From an uncultured bacterium (GTDB taxonomy: Bacteria > Desulfobacterota > Desulfobulbia > Desulfobulbales > Desulfobulbaceae), in NCBI GenBank assembly GCA_903896915.1, contig CAITZN010000709.1:1-10165 (forward strand): DNA of 10,165 nt. Reading direction: 5' to 3'. The translations under genes were made by a program, and so were the position numbers. The notes under the pieces were generated by a model. It had not been told where the DNA came from and searched no databases. It saw nothing but the letters and a program-made list of their open reading frames with translations. This document shows positions 5,370 to 10,165 of the stretch, piece after piece (within the stretch, counting starts at the first letter, position 1; each line of letters opens with the position of its first letter).

Positions 5370-6166
5370 TGAAACTTCCAGTCATCGTTCTCGCCATCGC
5401 ACTCACTCTGGGGGCTGTTGGGGCTTTCATCGCTGCCCGCTCGATGAGTACCCCCCAAACTTCAGGTTCCAGGGTTGTCATCGTTGAGCAGCCTATCGAA
5501 GCGGGGAAAGCTATTACGGCTGATCAAATCAAAACCATCGATTGGCCCGGTTCGGCCGTTCCGCAAGATGCTTTAACCACCATCGCCACCGTGGTTGGTC
5601 GAATTGCCCGTGTCTCAATGATCCCGGGTGAGCCTGTTTTACCTGGCAAATTGGCCCCGAAAAACGCTACAGGCGGCCTCTCCTCTCTCATCCCTGAGGG
5701 CAAGCGCGCCATTACAGTTCATGTAAACGAGGTGATTGCGGTTGCCGGATTTGCTCTGCCAGGTAGCTATGTGGATGTTTTGGTTAACAGCAAAGACGCT
5801 GACCAACAGCCTTTTACGCGAACAGTGCTGTCGCGCATCAAAGTATTGGCTGTGGCGCAGGAAACCACTGCAGACCCCAGTAAACCAAAAGTGGTCAATG
5901 CCGTAACCTTGGAGCTTACGCCGCTCGAATCCGAAAAACTTGACTTGGCCCGCAACATCGGGGTGCTTTCTCTCGTCTTGCGCAACGAACTGGATACCCG
6001 CGTAATAAACTCCCCGGGTGTACGTCTGGCTGATATTATGAATACAAAGTCCACTGCTCCAAGCACCTCTTCGCCGACTGTAAAAGCAGCATCGGCAGCC
6101 CGTATTGATGGGACCCCTTCGCGTCAAAGCGTTGGGCCAGAAGAAATCCGTGGTACCAGTCGCTAA
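5369..6166 (+). CDS. cpaB: Flp pilus assembly protein CpaB/RcpC
   Basis: 265 residues. CpaB/RcpC is a periplasmic, inner-membrane-anchored partner of the tad secretin. Residues 1-22 are a signal or anchor helix. A SAF-type domain spans about 35-98 (VVIVEQPIEAGKAITADQIK to MIPGEPVLPGKL). The CpaB/RcpC domain spans about 107-215, including GKRAITVHVNEVIAVAGFAL then PGSYVDVLVN (111-140), the family hallmark. The C-terminal 40 residues are Ser/Thr/Ala-rich and look unstructured. The GTG start shares its G with the TAG stop of the pilin (TAGTG) and has no Shine-Dalgarno of its own beyond pilin coding sequence, so translation probably depends on ribosomes finishing the pilin. The next Met in frame is inside the periplasmic part and is not a credible start. 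Length is typical. Confidence 0.92.
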   Translation: MKLPVIVLAIALTLGAVGAFIAARSMSTPQTSGSRVVIVEQPIEAGKAITADQIKTIDWPGSAVPQDALTTIATVVGRIARVSMIPGEPVLPGKLAPKNATGGLSSLIPEGKRAITVHVNEVIAVAGFALPGSYVDVLVNSKDADQQPFTRTVLSRIKVLAVAQETTADPSKPKVVNAVTLELTPLESEKLDLARNIGVLSLVLRNELDTRVINSPGVRLADIMNTKSTAPSTSSPTVKAASAARIDGTPSRQSVGPEEIRGTSR

Positions 6167-6189
6167 CCTGTAGCCACCCCCTAACCGAC

Positions 6190-7707
6190 ATGCAGATGAA
6201 TTTGACATGCCTAAAGCGCTTGACCTGCAGGATGATTGCTTTTGTTGCGCTTGCCGTCGTCGTACCCTTGCCCCTCGTGGCCTTTCCCTCGATCTACCTT
6301 GTGCCTGTTGGCGAATCAAGGGTCTACCGGCTCGATCGACCCATTACACGTGTTGCTGTGGGCAACCCCGAAGTGGCTGACTATATTATGCTTAACCCCT
6401 CCGAGCTCTATCTGCTGGGTAAAAAACCAGGCGCGACCAATCTTGTTATCTGGGACCGGACAGGCAGCTTCACCTCCACACCGCTGCAAGTCAGCCGCAA
6501 CATCAACCCCATAAAAGTAATGTTGAAAGTCGTCTTGCCTAAAGAGACCGACATTCAGATCTTCGCCTGGGGGCCAGCGTTGGTTCTTGCCGGCACGGTC
6601 TCTGACGCCCTGGCTGCAGAAACTGCCTACCGCCTTGTAACGGCGTACTTGGGTGGCACGCTGTCTGGTGTCAACCCCGAATCCACTATGACCAATAGAG
6701 CCTCTGCTCCTGGCTCTGTTGCCTCTGCAACCGCATCTGGGCTGACCAGTAGTCTCTCTGCCCTTGGTTCTGCGGCAACTGCAAGCATTCCTGGTGCGGG
6801 GAATAGTGTCTCTTCCTCTGGCACTGCTGCCCCTGCAGGTAAATCTGACGTTGCCAATAGTGCCTCTTCCCCCGGTTCTGCTCCTGCCAGCATCCCTGGC
6901 ATCGTCAACCTCCTCAAAGTCCGCGACCCACAGCAAGTCAGGCTTGAAGTCCGCATTGCTGAAGTTTCCAAATCCTACATCGAAAGTTTAGGCCTCGGCT
7001 GGACGAAAGGCTTTGGCACTACCCAAGGCAGCCTCATGGCAGGGTTTGTCAATAACGCAACGCTCAACCTCTTGCTGCAAGCCCGCTGGGACCCCAATAC
7101 AAACACCACAGTTGGCAACCAGCTAAAACTGGAAGCCGAGCGCAAACACAGTTTGATTAAAATCCTGGCCGAACCCACCATTGTTGCCATGAGTGGCCAG
7201 GAAGGCTACTTCCTTGTTGGTGGTAAAATATATACGCCCACCGTCGGCGCCAACGGTTCAGTCGACTATGTCGAACGCACCTATGGTGTGGGTTTGCGAT
7301 TTACGCCCACCGTGCTGGATGCTGGTCGTATTTCGCTCAAGGTTGCACCCGAGGTCTCTGAACCAGTCACAGCTCAAGGCACAAGCACTTTGCCCGCTTT
7401 TAAAACCAGCACCGTTTCCACCACAGTCCAAATGAACGAGGGTGAAAACCTTGTTATTGGCGGCCTTCTGCGCGACAATCTCACCGAAGTCATCCAGGCG
7501 GTGCCCTTGCTGGGTCAAATTCCCCTTCTTGGAGCGCTATTTCGACACACCCAGAAGGATTCTGAAACTACTGAACTCATGGTTATTATTCGTCCCTCCT
7601 TGGTCAAAGCCAGTGCCTCTGCGCCGGAGCTCCCTACCGACAGGTTTATTCCGCCTACTCAAAAAGAGCTTTTCATCGACGGAAAGCTTAAAGGTTCAGG
7701 GGAATAA
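6190..7707 (+). CDS. cpaC: Flp pilus secretin CpaC/RcpA
   Basis: 505 residues. Forms the outer-membrane channel through which the pilus emerges. Signal peptide within about 1-32. The pilus-formation N-terminal domain is at about 36-105 (YLVPVGESRVYRLDRPITRV, ELYLLGKKPGATNLVIWDR). A BON-like segment is at about 107-155. A Ser/Ala/Gly/Pro-rich linker is at about 160-240. The secretin domain is at about 245-472, with IKILAEPTIVAMSGQEGYFL (323-342), VGGKIYTPTVG, and the C-terminal signature VPLLGQIPLLGALFRHTQKD (438-457) followed by TELMVIIRPSLV. The linker holds a four-copy repeat (see 6694-6909), unusual for this family. ATG codons at 6190 and 6196 are both possible and neither has a clear ribosome site. 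The ATG at 6232 would leave a shorter signal peptide. It lies 23 bases after cpaB. Confidence 0.93.
   Translation: MQMNLTCLKRLTCRMIAFVALAVVVPLPLVAFPSIYLVPVGESRVYRLDRPITRVAVGNPEVADYIMLNPSELYLLGKKPGATNLVIWDRTGSFTSTPLQVSRNINPIKVMLKVVLPKETDIQIFAWGPALVLAGTVSDALAAETAYRLVTAYLGGTLSGVNPESTMTNRASAPGSVASATASGLTSSLSALGSAATASIPGAGNSVSSSGTAAPAGKSDVANSASSPGSAPASIPGIVNLLKVRDPQQVRLEVRIAEVSKSYIESLGLGWTKGFGTTQGSLMAGFVNNATLNLLLQARWDPNTNTTVGNQLKLEAERKHSLIKILAEPTIVAMSGQEGYFLVGGKIYTPTVGANGSVDYVERTYGVGLRFTPTVLDAGRISLKVAPEVSEPVTAQGTSTLPAFKTSTVSTTVQMNEGENLVIGGLLRDNLTEVIQAVPLLGQIPLLGALFRHTQKDSETTELMVIIRPSLVKASASAPELPTDRFIPPTQKELFIDGKLKGSGE
6694..6909 (+). repeat. Degenerate 54-base coding repeat, four copies, in the secretin linker
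   Basis: Four 18-codon units at 6694-6747, 6748-6801, 6802-6855 and 6856-6909. They begin NRASAPGS, SSLSALGS, NSVSSSGT and NSASSPGS. Three of the four DNA units start with AATAG(A/T) and the fourth with AGTAGT; each then runs through a CTCT/GCCTCT and GG(C/T)(T/A)CT core. The copies have drifted but keep the exact 54-base register. The product is a flexible small-residue linker between the N-terminal domains and the secretin barrel. Confidence 0.75.
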
Positions 7708-8150
7708 TGACCACCATGCGCGCTCGTAGTGCCAAGCTTCAGGCCCCGACAATGAAGCACGCACAATCCCAAAAGGGCAGTGTGCTTGTCGAATTTGCTC
7801 TCATCCTGCCTGTTTTTCTGGCTCTCCTCTTTGGAGTGATCTCTTTTTCTATAGCCCTGTACGACAAAACCGTGCTCACCATGGCCACCCGAGAGGGCGC
7901 GCGTTCTGGAGCCAAGTACGTTGCAAACCGGACCAATACCAGCATCAAGAGCAGTGCCACCGACGCTGTCACGAATGCCTGTCAGAACAACCTCATCTCC
8001 TTTGGGGCTGGCATGACCCCCACAGTCACCTTTAATGATGATCCGATAAGTGACAACCAACTCACTGTCTCGGCCAGCGTCAATTTCACTGGAGTCTACA
8101 TTTTTTCGAGCCTTTTGATTTCTGCAAAAACCACCATGATGCTCGAATAA
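7707..8150 (+). CDS. tadE: TadE-like pseudopilin
   Basis: Up to 147 residues. TadE proteins are minor pilin-like proteins processed by the same peptidase as Flp and needed for pilus assembly. The motif QKG/SVLVEFALILPVFLALLF puts the cut after Gly24 with Glu29 at +5, followed by a hydrophobic helix and the conserved MATREGARSGA (59-69). The rest is a small periplasmic domain with one Cys (92). Three in-frame starts are possible: ATG 7707, overlapping the cpaC stop by one base (TAATG), with AGGGGA (7698-7703) only 3 bases away; ATG 7716, 12 bases from it; and ATG 7752, which would give a short 9-residue leader more typical of pseudopilins. Coupling to cpaC makes the first two attractive. Confidence 0.88.
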   Translation: MTTMRARSAKLQAPTMKHAQSQKGSVLVEFALILPVFLALLFGVISFSIALYDKTVLTMATREGARSGAKYVANRTNTSIKSSATDAVTNACQNNLISFGAGMTPTVTFNDDPISDNQLTVSASVNFTGVYIFSSLLISAKTTMMLE

Positions 8151-8152
8151 CC

Positions 8153-9202
8153 ATGGCAAGCTCACACCACATCATCAGACTGCTGCTCGTCCAGCGTGGC
8201 GGTGTTGCCATATGGTTTGCACTGTGCTTGCCTATTCTCCTAGGCTTTGGCGCCTTGGCGGTTGACCTGGCTCGCCTCAACCTGACCAAGGTCGAACTTC
8301 AAAACGCGGCCGATGCTGCGGCTCTGGGTGGCGCTCGTTCACTCAGCGATGCCTCCAGTGTTGCGACGGACATGCCTTACAACTGGACTGCGGCAAGACA
8401 GATGGCGAGTCAGATGGCAACATCCAACTTTGCCAATGGTAACAAAATTAGGAATGTGACCATTGACGATGGTTTCTGGAATATCATAACCCGTTCATTC
8501 GTTCAGATTATCTATCCCTACTCCGGCAATCCCATTCCAGGAGATGTCCCCGCCATCCGCGTCACTATTACTATCTCCAGCACCCAAAACAGCGGGCCCT
8601 TTAAGTTTTTTTTCGCCCCCATTTTTGGTATTGCCCAAAGCAACGTTCAAGCCAGTGCAATTGCCGTGATAGCCCCACCCGGAGCAGGTACGGGCATGTT
8701 TCCCGTGGTCATCAACATGGCCATGTTCACCAATTGGTGGGATACAACTACACGCAGCCCCAAGCTGGACCCCGACACAGGCAAGCCCTGGGTTTTCGAT
8801 ATTGGCGACTCCCATTTCGGTGTCGAGTCGAGCTACTGGACCACCTTTCAAACTGAAGATCACAGTACACCAGACATTACTAATCTCTTCACTACAGGCA
8901 ACACCACCAATTTAGCCATCGGTGACCTCACGTGGCTCCCATCGGGCGTCAAAGCCGCCGTGTACAATTCTGTACCAGAAAACAAAGATGTTGCTGTTTA
9001 CGTTGTCGATAGCATTGAGAGTGGTTCATGGAAACCCATCGTTGCGATTGCCGGTTTACATGTTATTGGTACCGTTGGAAATGGTGCCAACACCAAAATT
9101 AAAGTTCAATTCCTCGAGAACGTCCCCGCCGGTGGCACCAACCCGGGCAACGGTAATGGGCTTCCACTCGGCGCCTACACTCCACCCATACTGGTCGAAT
9201 AA
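8153..9202 (+). CDS. tadG: TadG-like pilus assembly protein
   Basis: 349 residues. The N-terminus carries the TadE/TadG-type anchor RGGVAIWFALCLPILLGFGA (15-34) and LAVDLARLNLTKVELQNAAD (35-54), continuing AAALGGARSL. This block is typical of TadG, which is anchored in the inner membrane with a large periplasmic part. Unlike TadE it lacks the Gly/Glu+5 prepilin arrangement, as is usual. Residues about 100-175 resemble the beta-rich TadG portion (AIRVTITISS, NVQASAIAVIAP). Residues about 180-349 are Asn/Gly/Thr-rich and end in a Gly/Asn/Pro-rich tail. I see no von Willebrand MIDAS motif (DxSxS). It starts 3 bases after tadE with no clear Shine-Dalgarno, suggesting coupled translation. Confidence 0.85.
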   Translation: MASSHHIIRLLLVQRGGVAIWFALCLPILLGFGALAVDLARLNLTKVELQNAADAAALGGARSLSDASSVATDMPYNWTAARQMASQMATSNFANGNKIRNVTIDDGFWNIITRSFVQIIYPYSGNPIPGDVPAIRVTITISSTQNSGPFKFFFAPIFGIAQSNVQASAIAVIAPPGAGTGMFPVVINMAMFTNWWDTTTRSPKLDPDTGKPWVFDIGDSHFGVESSYWTTFQTEDHSTPDITNLFTTGNTTNLAIGDLTWLPSGVKAAVYNSVPENKDVAVYVVDSIESGSWKPIVAIAGLHVIGTVGNGANTKIKVQFLENVPAGGTNPGNGNGLPLGAYTPPILVE

Positions 9203-9208
9203 TCACAC

Positions 9209-10165
9209 ATGAACATTGTTACTTACTCTTCCAATCCATGGGAAGTTCCCGATACACAACTTGAATTGGGTCAACACCAGGTTGTCCGACTGGTGGGCGG
9301 GGCAGGTGTCATGGTGAGCCAACTCACAGCCCAAAACCCCGACCTCGTATTTCTCGTGGGCTTTGAATCCACTGAGCCCCATTACATACAAGAGGTAGAG
9401 AAACTCTGCCTCTCTCTACCTCAGGCCTATGTCGTGGCTTTGCACCCACTACCACAGCCCGAACTTTTGTTATCTCTTATGCGCGCCGGAGTGCGCGACG
9501 TCATTGTCGACAGCGCCTCCGACACAATACAACAAGTTATCAAACGCGTTCAACTTACAGCGAAAGCCGCCAGCATTAGACTCGGTCGGGTTTTTGGATT
9601 TGTCTCTTCCAAAGGGGGAGATGGCAGCTCTTTCATTGCGGCCAACTTAGCATTTGCGCTCTCTCATGAGCCAGGCATCCGCGTGCTGGCAGTTGATCTC
9701 TCTTTACCTTTTGGCGACCTCGACATGTTCTTCACCGGAGATATTCACCCTCAAGATCTGGCGGACATCTCCAGTCAATCCGAGCGGCTCGACCTGTCGC
9801 TGCTCGACAGCATGGTGCAGCATCTCAGCCCCATGCTCGACCTCATTCCCTCGCCCACCACGTTCGAAAAAATCATTCGTATCGAACCAGAGCGCGTAAG
9901 CGAACTCATTCACATTGCCACAAACTTTTACGACTACATTCTCGTTGACTTTGGCTCATCTTTCGATCAGGTCGGCGTCTGGGTTCTCGAGCACCTTAAC
10001 GAATTCTGTATCGTATTAACCCCATCCCTGCCTTCGCTGCGCCGGGCGAGCCAACTCCTCAAACTCTGGAAAGAATTTGAAAAACCCATGTCGTGCACCG
10101 AAATCATCCTCAATCGCGCTGACATAAGTGTTCCGATCACCAGCACCGAAATCGAAAAAGTGATC
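9209..10165 (+). CDS. cpaE: CpaE/TadZ-type ParA/MinD-like pilus localisation protein, 3'-truncated
   Basis: 319 codons are open to the window end without a stop. CpaE/TadZ places the Tad machine at a cell pole or site. Residues about 1-118 form a receiver-like domain (DLVFLVGF 45-52; LMRAGVRDVIVD 90-101) that lacks a clear phosphorylatable Asp. Residues from about 127 form a MinD/ParA fold: P-loop VSSKGGDGSSFIAANLAFAL (132-151), Walker A' LAVDLSLPFGDLD (160-172) and Walker B DYILVDFGSSF (242-252). The signature Lys135 is kept, but the usual GK(T/S) Lys is Ser140, as in many TadZ-like atypical ATPases, so hydrolysis may be weak or absent. It starts 6 bases after tadG with no obvious ribosome site. 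cpaF/tadA would be expected next. Confidence 0.88.
   Translation, partial: MNIVTYSSNPWEVPDTQLELGQHQVVRLVGGAGVMVSQLTAQNPDLVFLVGFESTEPHYIQEVEKLCLSLPQAYVVALHPLPQPELLLSLMRAGVRDVIVDSASDTIQQVIKRVQLTAKAASIRLGRVFGFVSSKGGDGSSFIAANLAFALSHEPGIRVLAVDLSLPFGDLDMFFTGDIHPQDLADISSQSERLDLSLLDSMVQHLSPMLDLIPSPTTFEKIIRIEPERVSELIHIATNFYDYILVDFGSSFDQVGVWVLEHLNEFCIVLTPSLPSLRRASQLLKLWKEFEKPMSCTEIILNRADISVPITSTEIEKVI

Noticed and set aside
6694..6909. Periodic repeat considered as a CRISPR array
   Set aside because: The units are contiguous, degenerate and in frame within the secretin gene; there are no unique spacers.
5639..6936. Long antisense open frames (226 and 206 codons) opposite cpaB and cpaC
   Set aside because: They lie fully opposite clearly recognised genes and show no family motifs; the translations are Arg/Gly/Cys-rich, as expected for mirror frames.

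Overview
The window joins the 3' end of a respiratory complex I locus, a stand-alone membrane-anchored spermidine-synthase-like gene, and the first part of a tad (Flp/tight-adherence) pilus locus. All recognised genes are on the + strand. The NuoN sequence and the gene style suggest a Bacteroidota/Chlorobiota-type bacterium, perhaps a green sulfur bacterium. That is a judgement from remembered family resemblance, not a search result. The tad genes resemble proteobacterial ones in sequence, and the AT-richer gene-poor stretch before them would fit acquisition by transfer, but this is inference.

Layout: (1) 1-1392, nuoN, lacking its 5' end. (2) 1393-1909, a 517-base gap holding a nested inverted repeat just after nuoN, an extended -10 promoter candidate, and a roughly 155-base RNA-folding element closed by a 12-pair helix, with a terminator-like hairpin inside it. 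(3) 1910-3997, a 695-residue membrane protein fused to a spermidine-synthase-like methyltransferase-fold domain. (4) 3998-4792, a non-coding AT-rich stretch with several dyads, a sigma-54-like -24/-12 motif and one doubtful short ORF. (5) 4793-10165, the tad locus: two Flp pilin genes, then cpaB, cpaC (secretin), tadE, tadG and a cpaE/tadZ gene cut by the window end.

The tad genes encode parts of one machine. Flp pilins form the fibre. CpaC makes the outer-membrane channel, with CpaB as its periplasmic partner. TadE and TadG are minor pilin-like/tip or envelope proteins. CpaE/TadZ is a ParA/MinD-type protein that places the machine at a cell site. The ATPase (TadA/CpaF), the inner-membrane proteins TadB and TadC, and the prepilin peptidase (CpaA/TadV) are not in the window and would be expected downstream or elsewhere. 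Genes from the second pilin onward are tightly packed, with 1-base stop/start overlaps at pilin2-cpaB and cpaC-tadE.

The most notable features lie in the pilin region. The first pilin carries a 23-codon in-frame tandem duplication of its leader plus the N-terminal half of its helix, giving two prepilin-peptidase sites. It is followed, at exactly the spacing seen in the intact copy, by a decayed copy of the 5' end of cpaB. The locus has therefore duplicated as a pilin-cpaB block. The secretin gene carries a degenerate four-copy 54-base coding repeat, and the 5' leader of the spermidine-synthase-like gene is a candidate structured regulatory RNA.
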